Shown here: positions 52,406 through 60,584 of the stretch, one piece after another
Position numbering within the stretch: the first letter of the stretch is position 1
Layout: each line of letters starts with the position of its first letter
Origin: an uncultured Clostridia bacterium
Lineage (GTDB): Bacteria; Bacillota; Clostridia; TANB77; CAG-508
Direction: 5' to 3'
Assembly (NCBI GenBank): GCA_944388045.1
Contig: CALXHG010000004.1
Coordinates: 1-64,000 of the forward strand
Length of the DNA: 64,000 nucleotides
Program-made: the position numbers and the translations under genes
Notes under the pieces: generated by a model
The model's database searches: none
What the model was told of the DNA's origin: nothing
What the model saw: only the letters and a program-made list of their open reading frames with translations

Positions 52406-52792
52406 TTACTCTTTTTTCATTTTAGGCTTTGATATTAGAGAAGCTATATATCCAAAGAATACAGCTGCAGCAATACCGCCAGCAGAAGCAGTAATACCAC
52501 CAGTAAAAGCACCAATCAGCCCAAATTCTTTAACTCCCTTAATAGCACCTTTTGCCAAATTATATCCAAAACCTGTAAGAGGAACAGTTGCACCAGCACC
52601 AGCAAAATCTACTATATATTGATATATACCAAGACCACCAAGTATAACACCTGTTGTGACAAATAGTACTAAAATTCGAGCAGGTGTTAACTTTGTTTTG
52701 TCAATTAAAATTTGACCTATAACACAAATTGCACCACCTGTAACAAAACATTTTAATAATTGTAACCAATCTATATTTTGTAACCAATCCAT
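52406..52792 (-). CDS. spoVAE: Stage V sporulation protein AE (SpoVAEb)
   Basis: The 128-residue membrane protein has four hydrophobic segments and the SpoVA signature FAGAGATVPLTGFGYNLAKG (about residues 63-82). With SpoVAC and SpoVAD it forms the channel complex that loads dipicolinic acid into spores and releases it at germination. GAAAGGATT precedes the ATG. It is the last gene of a minus-strand spoVAC-D-E operon. Confidence 0.94.
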   Translation of the reverse strand: MDWLQNIDWLQLLKCFVTGGAICVIGQILIDKTKLTPARILVLFVTTGVILGGLGIYQYIVDFAGAGATVPLTGFGYNLAKGAIKGVKEFGLIGAFTGGITASAGGIAAAVFFGYIASLISKPKMKKE

Positions 52793-52974
52793 AAAAATTC
52801 AATCCTTTCTAGAGTTTTTTATAAATATAATAGAAATTATATAAAGCCATAATAAATAAAATATTTTCTAAAATATAACAAAAATTTTATAGTGTAACAT
52901 AGTAAATAATATATTATTTTATAAGAATAATTGTAATTCTATAAAAAATACAATAAATAAATTATTTTTTTAAA

Positions 52975-53976
52975 TTATAATTCTATACTAATTGCATGAG
53001 CAATTCCAGGAATTGATTCTCCCTGTTGAGATGATGTAGAATTCATTAAAGCACCAGTAGCAATTAATAACAATCTTTTTAATTTTTTCTCTTGGAACAG
53101 CTTGTAAAAATAGCCAGAAAAAACAGAGGCACAACAACCACAACCACTTCCGCCAGAGTGAGTGTCTTGTTTATCTTTATCAAAAATCATAACACCACAA
53201 TCATTATAATTTGATTTTATATTATAACCTTTGTCTGCAGAAAGATCTATTAATATATCTTTTCCAATATAACCTAAATCTCCTGTAATAATTGCATCAT
53301 AATAACTTGGTGAACGACCAGTATCTTTAAAATGACAAATCAAAGTATCTAATGCTGCAGGTGCCATAGCAGCCCCCATATTATTTGCATCTTTAATTCC
53401 CATATCTACAATTTTACCACTTGTAATATGTGTAACGCGAGGTCCATTTCCCGTTTTTGACAAAATTGCAGTTCCTGCACCAGTAACTGTCCATTGCGAA
53501 GTTTGAGGACGTTGATTTCCAAGTTCTAAAGGAAATCTAAATTGTTTTTCAGCACTACAAAAATGGCTAGAGGCAGCACATATTGCATTTTTTGCACAAG
53601 CTTCTACAATAATTGCACTTAAACTTAATCCTTCAACAAAAGTAGAACATGCCCCAAAAATTCCTAAAAAAGGAATGTTTAATCCTCTTAAACCAAAACT
53701 AGAGGAAATACATTGATTTAATAAATCTCCAGCAAAACAATAATCAATTTCTGAAGAAGGAATTCCAGATTTAGAAATACATAAATTTACAGTTTCTTTT
53801 ATTATTTTACTCTCTGATTTTTCCCATGTTTTTTCACCCCAAAATTCATCTTCTAGACATTTGTCAAAATATTGTGCTAAAGGACCGTTTGATTCTTTTG
53901 GTCCAACAATAGAAGCTGTAGAAGTAATAACTGGAGGATTATTAAATTTGATAGTTTGACATCCTAATTTTTCCAT
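52975..53976 (-). CDS. spoVAD: Stage V sporulation protein AD
   Basis: The 333-residue SpoVAD has a thiolase-like fold and binds dipicolinic acid. Visible signatures are PPVITSTASIVGPKE (about residues 13-27), DYCFAGDLLNQ, GIFGACSTFVEGLSL (about 104-118) and HSGGSGCGCCASVF (about 273-286). ATG 53976 is chosen because GAAAGGAAAT lies before it; the in-frame ATG at 54000 is upstream of that site. It is followed by spoVAE after 182 bases that hold no recognisable feature. Confidence 0.95.
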   Translation of the reverse strand: MEKLGCQTIKFNNPPVITSTASIVGPKESNGPLAQYFDKCLEDEFWGEKTWEKSESKIIKETVNLCISKSGIPSSEIDYCFAGDLLNQCISSSFGLRGLNIPFLGIFGACSTFVEGLSLSAIIVEACAKNAICAASSHFCSAEKQFRFPLELGNQRPQTSQWTVTGAGTAILSKTGNGPRVTHITSGKIVDMGIKDANNMGAAMAPAALDTLICHFKDTGRSPSYYDAIITGDLGYIGKDILIDLSADKGYNIKSNYNDCGVMIFDKDKQDTHSGGSGCGCCASVFSGYFYKLFQEKKLKRLLLIATGALMNSTSSQQGESIPGIAHAISIEL

Positions 53977-54012
53977 AATTTTAAAATTTCCTTTCATCAT
54001 AAAAAATATTTC

Positions 54013-54477
54013 TTAAACTAAAGTAATTGCTTGAGTATTAAATATTAAGTAAATAATTCCAACAATAATAGAAGCAGAAATACCAAAAACTAAAACAGGT
54101 CCTGCAACAGTAAACATTTTACCTCCAACTCCCATAATATAACCTTCAGATTTATATTCCATAGCTGGTGAAACAACAGAATTTGCAAATCCTGTAATTG
54201 GAACTAAAGACCCTGCACCTGCAAATTTTCCAATTTTGTTAAAAACATTAAGTCCTGTTAAAAATGCACTAATTCCAATTAATATTATTGAAACGATTGT
54301 TCCAGATACATCTTGTGAAAGACCTCTACTTTTACATATATTTAGTATAATTTGTCCAATTGTGCAAATTAATCCACCAACCCAAAATGCATTAAAACAG
54401 TTTTTTAAAATAGGGGAATTTGGTGACTTTTTATTAACATATTCTTGATATTCTTTTTGAGAATCTAATGGTTTCAT
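54013..54477 (-). CDS. spoVAC: Stage V sporulation protein AC
   Basis: The 154-residue membrane protein has about five hydrophobic segments and the SpoVA signature FAGAGSLVPITGFANSVVSP (about residues 81-100), plus EYKSEGYIMGVGGKMF after it. SpoVAC behaves as a mechanosensitive channel in other spore formers. ATG 54477 follows GAAAGGAATG; the in-frame ATG at 54486 overlaps that site. It heads the operon. A forespore (sigma-G) promoter is expected, but I could not fix one with confidence. Confidence 0.95.
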   Translation of the reverse strand: MKPLDSQKEYQEYVNKKSPNSPILKNCFNAFWVGGLICTIGQIILNICKSRGLSQDVSGTIVSIILIGISAFLTGLNVFNKIGKFAGAGSLVPITGFANSVVSPAMEYKSEGYIMGVGGKMFTVAGPVLVFGISASIIVGIIYLIFNTQAITLV

Positions 54478-54689
54478 AAAATTCATTCCTTTCTAAACAT
54501 TTTTAATAAAAATATTATTAACATATTTTTGACATTTTTTTGAAAATTTAATTAGTTAATAAAATTTATCCATTTCTTAGTAATTTTAGTAAAGAATTGT
54601 TATTAAAACAAAAATTATACTTTAATAATATCTAATATTTATTGATTAATATTTTTTACTAGTATTACCAAAATCTAGTAGTTTATGCA

Positions 54690-54809
54690 GTGTAATATTA
54701 AAATAATATTAAAGAAATATTACAACGTTATTACAATATTGTTACAAATAAAACAATTGTATTACACTTTATCGAAATATATTGACTTTTGACGTAAAAA
54801 AGATAAAAT
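54690..54809 (+). promoter_or_regulatory. Pilus operon promoter region with repeated ATTACA boxes
   Basis: TTGACT (54782-54787), 16-base spacer and TAAAAT (54804-54809) precede pilMN. Upstream, ATTACA recurs (about 54719, 54730, 54761, with TTACAAA at 54742), and GTGTAATA (54690-54697) is inverted at 54760-54767 as TATTACAC. This may be a binding region for a regulator. The remaining part of the 54478-54842 gap is AT-rich with no gene. Confidence 0.5.
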
Positions 54810-54842
54810 TAAAGTAAATGTGAAAATAGTAAGGAGAATAAA

Positions 54843-56486
54843 ATGGCTGAAAATTTGGGATTATATATTTGTAAAGGGTTAATTAAATATGCAAAAGTCT
54901 CTAAAGAAAAAGACAATATCAAAGTTGAGTCATTTGGAGTAAAATTCTATTCAGATACAGATATTTCTTCATCTATAGATCAAATTATTCAGGAAACTAA
55001 TAGTGCAAATATTCCAATAAGTGTAAATTTAACTGATGAAACATATCAGTATTTTAGTATGTTTGCACAATTAAGTAAAAAAGATTTGGAAAGGGCTGTA
55101 AGACTAGAGTTTGAAGCTTATTGTACAGAAAAAGGATATAATGCAAATTCTTTTGATATAAAATTTGCTTTTGTCGATGATATTAGTGACATAGAGAAAA
55201 TTAAGGTTATAAATATTTGTGAAAATAAAGTAGATTTAAATAAAACAAAAGATATGTTTGCTGGCAAAAAACTTGATTCTATATTGCCAGTACCAATGAT
55301 TTTGCCAAATTTAATTAGTCTTAATGAAAAAGAGAATATTCTAATTGTTAATATGGAAGACAAAACAACAATTACTACAATGTATGGAGAAACAGTAAAT
55401 GATATACAAGTATTTGATTTTGGTAGTGATGAGATATTAGAGAAAATAGAACAATTTGAAAATTCATATACAAAATCATATGAAATTTTACAAAATACAA
55501 CAATATATACAAGTGATACACAAGTATTACCAGATGAAGAAAATGAAAGTGACAAATATTTAGATGATATTATTCCAACAATATATAATATTGTTGCAGC
55601 AGTACAAGGTGTAATAAGTGAGAGCTTAGACAAAATCACAAAAGTATATATAACAGGTACTTTATCAAATATTAATAATATAGATTTATATTTTCAAGAA
55701 TATTTAGTTGATATAAAATGTGAAGTATTAAAACCTTATTTTATACAAAATTTTAAAGATGTAAATATTAAAGAATATGTAGAAGTTAATTCTGCTATAT
55801 CATTAGCTTTACAAGGTATAGAACCAACTTTAAAAGGAATTAACTTTAAACAAGTACAATTAAAAGATAAATTTAATGTTACAACAGACATATTGTCTAA
55901 GAGAAATAAAGGTGTTAAAGGAAAAAATGGAGGAAAATCTTCTTTAAAATTAGGATTAGACAGTTTTAAAACAGAAATGAGTAAAAGTGAATTTTCTGTT
56001 TTTAGAATGTGTTTAGCATTATTTATTTTTATAATAGTATATGTAATTTTTTCATCTATATTAATGAAACAGATTGAAGACAAGGAAACAGAAGTTAAAT
56101 CATTAACAGCATCTATTCAGAATGAAATTACTAAAGTTTCTACAGATACTTCAAAAATAAATAGCAAATCAACAGAATATTCAACATTAATAGAACAATT
56201 AAATACTATAAATGATAAAATTAGTGAGGTTAATGAAAATAGAGATTTAATACCAAATTTATTAAATCAAATTATGACAGTTATTGATGAAAGTGTGCAA
56301 ATAACATCTATTTCTAACCCTACAGGAAAACATATAATTATTGAAGCTCAATCACCAAAATATCCTGGATTAGGATATTTCAAGAGAAAATTACAAATTA
56401 ATGGTATTCTTCAAAATGTAGTATCAGGAAGTGGAATTAAGCAAGGTGATTTTGTAACTGTAACGATAGAAGGTGATTTACCATGA
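54843..56486 (+). CDS. PilM-PilN fusion, type IV pilus assembly
   Basis: The 547-residue protein joins two parts. Residues 1 to about 345 are an actin-like PilM domain (NLGLYICKGLIKYAKVS, VYITGTLSNINNIDLYFQEY, SAISLALQGI). After a basic linker comes a membrane segment (about residues 387-408), a coiled coil (about 410-465) and a PilN-type periplasmic-like domain. PilM and PilN are normally separate proteins linking the motor to the inner-membrane complex. AAGGAGAAT precedes the ATG. The pilO-like gene overlaps its stop by four bases. Confidence 0.8.
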   Translation: MAENLGLYICKGLIKYAKVSKEKDNIKVESFGVKFYSDTDISSSIDQIIQETNSANIPISVNLTDETYQYFSMFAQLSKKDLERAVRLEFEAYCTEKGYNANSFDIKFAFVDDISDIEKIKVINICENKVDLNKTKDMFAGKKLDSILPVPMILPNLISLNEKENILIVNMEDKTTITTMYGETVNDIQVFDFGSDEILEKIEQFENSYTKSYEILQNTTIYTSDTQVLPDEENESDKYLDDIIPTIYNIVAAVQGVISESLDKITKVYITGTLSNINNIDLYFQEYLVDIKCEVLKPYFIQNFKDVNIKEYVEVNSAISLALQGIEPTLKGINFKQVQLKDKFNVTTDILSKRNKGVKGKNGGKSSLKLGLDSFKTEMSKSEFSVFRMCLALFIFIIVYVIFSSILMKQIEDKETEVKSLTASIQNEITKVSTDTSKINSKSTEYSTLIEQLNTINDKISEVNENRDLIPNLLNQIMTVIDESVQITSISNPTGKHIIIEAQSPKYPGLGYFKRKLQINGILQNVVSGSGIKQGDFVTVTIEGDLP

Positions 56487-57301
56487 GAAAATTATTATTA
56501 TATTTAATAGCATTATTATTACTGGCAGGAGCTGTTTTGATAGTAATTAGAGGAATAGCACTTGGACCTATTACAATATATAGTTTTTTAGAAATTTCTG
56601 CAGAAAATACAGCATTAGAAAAATTAATAGATACAGCAGTTAAAACCAAAGATGTAAAATATTCAGATGCTTTAAATCAACAAAAACAAGCATATGATAC
56701 ATTAATAAACGAAAAAGCAAGTTATCAACAATTATTAGAACTAGGTGTAGACGAAAATGGTATTCCATTAAGTAAAATTCAAGAATATGAAATAGAAAAA
56801 ATTTGGATTACACTTGGAAATTATGCAGATAAACAAGGTGTTGATTTGAGAATGGATATTTCAGTAAATAATAGTGTGGCAAAAACATATGATTTGAACT
56901 TTACTGTTGTTGGTGAATATATACAAATTGCAGATTTCTTATATGATATACAAAGAGATAATACTTTAGTATTTAATATTGAGAATTTTAAATTAGTTTT
57001 AAGTGAACAAGTTACAGAGACAATTACAGATGGTGAAGAAACAAACTCTGAGGATACAGCTGAAGAATCAGAAAATGCAACAAATGAAGAAACAACAGAA
57101 GTAACAAGCTATAAACTTGCAGCAACTTTTGTATGTAAAGATATAAGATTAAATATAGTAGACCCTGTTCCAGAAGATACTACAGATGGAGAAAATGCAG
57201 AAGAAACAGAGGAAAGTGGTACAGAAGAAACTGAGGAAAGTGGTACAGAAGAAACAAACAAAGAAGATGAGGAAAATAGTACTGAGGAAGATGATGCGTA
57301 A
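56483..57301 (+). CDS. PilO-like pilus assembly protein
   Basis: The 272-residue bitopic protein has an N-terminal membrane segment (about residues 2-25), a coiled-coil stretch (about 50-75) and a PilO-like ferredoxin-fold domain (about 95-210; GVDLRMDISVNNSVAKTYDL). The tail is highly acidic with a duplicated ESGTEET unit (from about residue 235). It probably pairs with PilN in the inner-membrane ring. The ATG overlaps the previous stop (ATGA), so translation is coupled. The tail is unusual for PilO. Confidence 0.72.
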   Translation: MRKLLLYLIALLLLAGAVLIVIRGIALGPITIYSFLEISAENTALEKLIDTAVKTKDVKYSDALNQQKQAYDTLINEKASYQQLLELGVDENGIPLSKIQEYEIEKIWITLGNYADKQGVDLRMDISVNNSVAKTYDLNFTVVGEYIQIADFLYDIQRDNTLVFNIENFKLVLSEQVTETITDGEETNSEDTAEESENATNEETTEVTSYKLAATFVCKDIRLNIVDPVPEDTTDGENAEETEESGTEETEESGTEETNKEDEENSTEEDDA

Positions 57302-57335
57302 ATTGTAAAAACTATAAAAAAGGAAAGGAGCAATT

Positions 57336-57776
57336 ATGGCAAAAGTAATTATTAGAGAAATAATAATTTCATTACTAATATGTTTAGCTGTAATATTAGG
57401 ATTAAGTGCTTTATTTTATAAGTTTATTCCAAATAATAAAATTGTACCTGAAAGAGTTACATATAAAGTAAGTGATGATGTTAAAGAAGAAATTGGAACA
57501 GATGTACAAGATACAGAAGATTTAATAATTAAAACTTATGAAATAACAGCTAGTGATTTAGAGGGATATGAAAAAACAGAACAATATAAACCAGGTAAAG
57601 CAAATCCATTTGCTCCTGTTTCAATAGAAGATGAAACAACTGCTGAAGGTGGAAACTCTTCTAATGGAGGAAATATAACAGGAGAATCAGTAGGAGGAAA
57701 TTCTACTGGAAATTCTGGAAGTAATAATAGTAATAAAGGTGGAGGCTCATTATTTGAAACAGGAAATAGCAAATAA
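57336..57776 (+). CDS. PilP-like small pilus accessory protein
   Basis: The 146-residue protein has one N-terminal membrane segment (about residues 7-29), a short outward region with KPGKANPFAPVS (about 86-97) reminiscent of the PilP NPF motif, and a glycine/asparagine/serine-rich tail (about 105-140). The family call is tentative and rests on that motif and on gene order after pilO. GAAAGGAG precedes the ATG. Confidence 0.55.
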   Translation: MAKVIIREIIISLLICLAVILGLSALFYKFIPNNKIVPERVTYKVSDDVKEEIGTDVQDTEDLIIKTYEITASDLEGYEKTEQYKPGKANPFAPVSIEDETTAEGGNSSNGGNITGESVGGNSTGNSGSNNSNKGGGSLFETGNSK

Positions 57777-57852
57777 ATCACTTTATTATAAACATGTTAT
57801 TAAAATACTTATATAAAATTATTTTAACATAAGAAAAGAAGGGAGTGATAAT

Positions 57853-58506
57853 TTGGTGAAGCAAAATAAAGGTATTTCATTAATTAAGCTAGTTATTATT
57901 GTAGTTGCAATTATAATTGCAATTGAACTTCTTATCCTTATAGTAAGCAAAATAAAACAAAGTCAAAATGAAACAGAAGAAGGAGAATTTGTCAACACAT
58001 CTACTATGGATGAGGAACAAAAAATAATTTCTAATATAGAAAGTTCATTTTCTAAAATAAGAGATGAATTTCTTATAAAAAAGGCAACAATTAATGAATA
58101 TCAACCAAGCTATACTTATATAGATACAGATAGTTTAGAAAAAGGAACAGCTTTTGATTTAAAAAACATTATTGTTTCTGAGCTTGGGGAAAATGTTATA
58201 GATGAATCAAAAGATAAAATGTCAGAGGTAAATCTAGATTCTTTCAAATTAGAAGAAGGTGGATTTATAGACATTGAAAATGGATATCATGTGTATTTAA
58301 GTAATGGGGAAAATGAAGGCGAAAAATTTATAACAATTGTATATAAAGATGATACATTTAACCATGGAATGGCTTATTATGATACAGAAAATAATTTAGT
58401 ATCAGATATTACATATGGAACTTATCCAATTTTAGTTGCTCAAATAAGATTAACTACAGAGGATGTAAGTTATTATTTAGAGCCAATTCAAAGTGTAATA
58501 GAATAA
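57853..58506 (+). CDS. Pseudopilin-like protein, lysine at +5
   Basis: The 217-residue protein has a short basic leader, KQNKG, then ISLIKLVIIVVAIIIAIELL: a class III prepilin peptidase site after glycine. The fifth mature residue is lysine, not the usual glutamate. The outward domain is acidic and ends YLEPIQSVIE, similar to the major pilin end (VEPIKTV). The start is TTG 57853 or GTG 57856 behind GAAGGGAG. It is probably a minor pilin. Confidence 0.75.
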   Translation: MVKQNKGISLIKLVIIVVAIIIAIELLILIVSKIKQSQNETEEGEFVNTSTMDEEQKIISNIESSFSKIRDEFLIKKATINEYQPSYTYIDTDSLEKGTAFDLKNIIVSELGENVIDESKDKMSEVNLDSFKLEEGGFIDIENGYHVYLSNGENEGEKFITIVYKDDTFNHGMAYYDTENNLVSDITYGTYPILVAQIRLTTEDVSYYLEPIQSVIE

Positions 58507-58538
58507 AATTTAAAATAAAAGAAAGGATTTGAAAAATT

Positions 58539-59144
58539 ATGAAAAAAAATCAATATGGTGTAACATTAATTTCATTAGTTGTTACAATAGTAGTTATGTT
58601 AATAATTGCAGGAGCTGCAATTGCAACTTTAGGAGGAGACAATGGTATTATTACAAATGCTCAAAGATCTAGAGCAGGAACTTCAGAAGCAGAAGTAGTT
58701 GAAAAAATTGGTATGGCATACAATAATATAAGATCAAAAGCATCATCAAATATGGCAATAGAAGTTGGATACAAACCATCTGTTCATGTTGAAGAATATT
58801 TAGATGGAATTAAATCAGATATTGGAGCAGATGATGTAAACATTATAGAAACAGATCCAGATGGTGATTTAAAAGCTGATCCAGAAGATTTTGCAGAAGG
58901 AAAATACAATGTATATATAGATTATACAACTGCAAATAAACCTGTAATTGTAATTGTTTATACAGATGCTACATTCTATCAACCAGTTCCAACAAGTGCA
59001 ACAACATATCCAGTTGCAACAACAGCTACTACAGTAGAATATCCAATAGATAACCAATATGCTATATTAGTAGCTCAAATTGAGTTTACAACAAGTTCTG
59101 TAAAATATGTAGAACCAATAAAAACAGTATTAAAAACTAACTAA
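58539..59144 (+). CDS. Major pilin candidate
   Basis: The 201-residue protein has the leader MKKNQYG and the mature N-terminus VTLISLVVTIVVMLIIAGAA, with serine at position +5 where classical type IV pilins have glutamate. The globular domain (about residues 55-200) contains proline/threonine-rich loops (PVPTSATTYPVATTATT). Its end, LVAQIEFTTSSVKYVEPIK, parallels that of the preceding pseudopilin, indicating duplication. GAAAGGATT precedes the ATG and a terminator follows, as usual for an abundantly made subunit. Confidence 0.8.
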   Translation: MKKNQYGVTLISLVVTIVVMLIIAGAAIATLGGDNGIITNAQRSRAGTSEAEVVEKIGMAYNNIRSKASSNMAIEVGYKPSVHVEEYLDGIKSDIGADDVNIIETDPDGDLKADPEDFAEGKYNVYIDYTTANKPVIVIVYTDATFYQPVPTSATTYPVATTATTVEYPIDNQYAILVAQIEFTTSSVKYVEPIKTVLKTN

Positions 59145-59152
59145 TTTAGACA

Positions 59153-59185
59153 TCAGGCATATACAAATTAAGTATATGCCTGAAT
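59153..59185 (+). terminator. Hairpin after the major pilin gene
   Basis: TCAGGCATATAC (59153-59164) and GTATATGCCTGA (59172-59183) form a perfect 12-base stem with a seven-base loop. The weak T-run suggests partial termination, which would leave less message for the downstream genes than for the pilin. Confidence 0.7.
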
Positions 59186-59222
59186 TAATACTAAATATTT
59201 AAAATAATAAATATACTAAAAA

Positions 59223-59266
59223 TAGGGGGTATGTTAGCTTAATAAAGTTAACAGAACAAAAAAATG
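59223..59266 (+). promoter_or_regulatory. SD-hairpin-AUG start region of the prepilin peptidase gene
   Basis: AGGGGGT (59224-59230) abuts ATGTTAGC; TGTTAGC (59232-59238) pairs with GTTAACA (59247-59253) with one G-U pair, and ATG 59264 follows ten bases later. The ATG in the 5' arm opens ATG TTA GCT TAA, a three-codon mini-ORF. Folding brings the SD to about 12 bases from the start. Confidence 0.6.
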
Positions 59267-60067
59267 AACATATTATTATATGCAATAATCTTTATTAGTG
59301 GAGCTATGTTTGGAAGTTTTTATACATTAGCAGTATATAGAATACCAAAAAATATTGATATTGTAAAAAAACACTCATATTGTCCTAATTGTAATCATAA
59401 ATTAGGAATATTTGACTTAATTCCAATAGTTAGCTATATATTTTTAGGTGGAAAATGTAGATATTGTAAACAAAAAATAAGACCAAGATATTTAATAATA
59501 GAAATAATTAGTGGAATAATGTTTATTCTTCTTGCCAATTTATTAAAAATAAATGTATATACATTAAATTTGCAAAAAATTATATTATTTGGATTTATGA
59601 TATTATATTTTACAGCTGTTATTTTAATTTCCGCAATAGATAAAGAATATAAGGTTATTAATAAAAAGGTTCTTGCATATGGAATAATCATATCTCTTAT
59701 GTATATGATATATCTATACATAATAGAACCTACTAGTATTTATAGATATGCTATATATTTAGCTATATATATTATTTTAATGTCCACAGATACATTTTTA
59801 CTTAGAAAATATGCTGATGAGAATTATTTAATAAATTTAGATTTATTTTTGACTGTTATAATAATGTTTGTAGATTATAAAATTTCATTAATAATATTTA
59901 CTCTTTTTGTAATAGAAATTTTAATTCATATTACAATTAGAAAGATTACTAAATCTAAAACAGGAAATAAACCAATAAAAATTGATGAATTTCCTTTAGG
60001 GTTTTATTTGGGAGCAAGTAACATTATAACTATATTTACAATAAGTATAATAAACTTATTTATTTAG
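59264..60067 (+). CDS. Prepilin peptidase (PilD, A24 family)
   Basis: The 267-residue polytopic aspartic protease has the N-terminal zinc/cysteine domain CPNC...CRYC (residues about 43-70) and the first catalytic aspartate in SAIDKEYKVINKKV (about 125-138). The second catalytic aspartate, normally in GxGD, is not in canonical context; D in LINLDLFLTV (about 190-199) is the best candidate. It should remove the short leaders of the pilins encoded on either side and may methylate them. Its start region has the hairpin leader described above. Confidence 0.88.
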   Translation: MNILLYAIIFISGAMFGSFYTLAVYRIPKNIDIVKKHSYCPNCNHKLGIFDLIPIVSYIFLGGKCRYCKQKIRPRYLIIEIISGIMFILLANLLKINVYTLNLQKIILFGFMILYFTAVILISAIDKEYKVINKKVLAYGIIISLMYMIYLYIIEPTSIYRYAIYLAIYIILMSTDTFLLRKYADENYLINLDLFLTVIIMFVDYKISLIIFTLFVIEILIHITIRKITKSKTGNKPIKIDEFPLGFYLGASNIITIFTISIINLFI

Positions 60068-60142
60068 ACTAAATGTAAAAAATTATTATAAAAAATCAAT
60101 TATTTTTACTGAATTTGTGCATAAGGAAGGAATGTTAATAAA

Positions 60143-60562
60143 ATGAAAATTCTTAAATCAAATCGAGGAGTATCTTTAGTAACATTAATTATATATTTAC
60201 TTGCGGTAACAGCTACTGTTGCAATTATTACAAGAATTTCTGCATATTTTTACCAAAATGTAGATCAAACAACAGAAGATACAGTTTCTAATTCTGAATT
60301 TATAAGATTTAATACTTTTTTTACTAAAGAAATAAATACAGAAAAAAATTATGTTAAAGATATAGATGAAGGGGGAACATATATTATTTTTGAAAAATCT
60401 AATCATCAATATACATATTTAAATAATGCAATATATATGGATTATATAAAAATATGCTCAAATATTGATAATTGTGTATTTTCTATGACAGATAGTAAAA
60501 CAGTAAGAGTGGATATAATTATCAATAATAAATCATATGTAAATGTGTATAGAATTATATAG
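60143..60562 (+). CDS. Minor pseudopilin
   Basis: The 139-residue protein has leader MKILKSNRG and mature start VSLVTLIIYLLAVTATVAII, again without glutamate at +5 (threonine instead). The small outer domain includes two nearby cysteines (ICSNIDNC, about residues 109-116) that could form a disulfide. It resembles PilW/PilX-type minor pilins in size and position. GGAAGGAATG precedes the ATG. Confidence 0.75.
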   Translation: MKILKSNRGVSLVTLIIYLLAVTATVAIITRISAYFYQNVDQTTEDTVSNSEFIRFNTFFTKEINTEKNYVKDIDEGGTYIIFEKSNHQYTYLNNAIYMDYIKICSNIDNCVFSMTDSKTVRVDIIINNKSYVNVYRII

Positions 60563-60584
60563 ACAAAAGAAAGGAATGGTAGAC

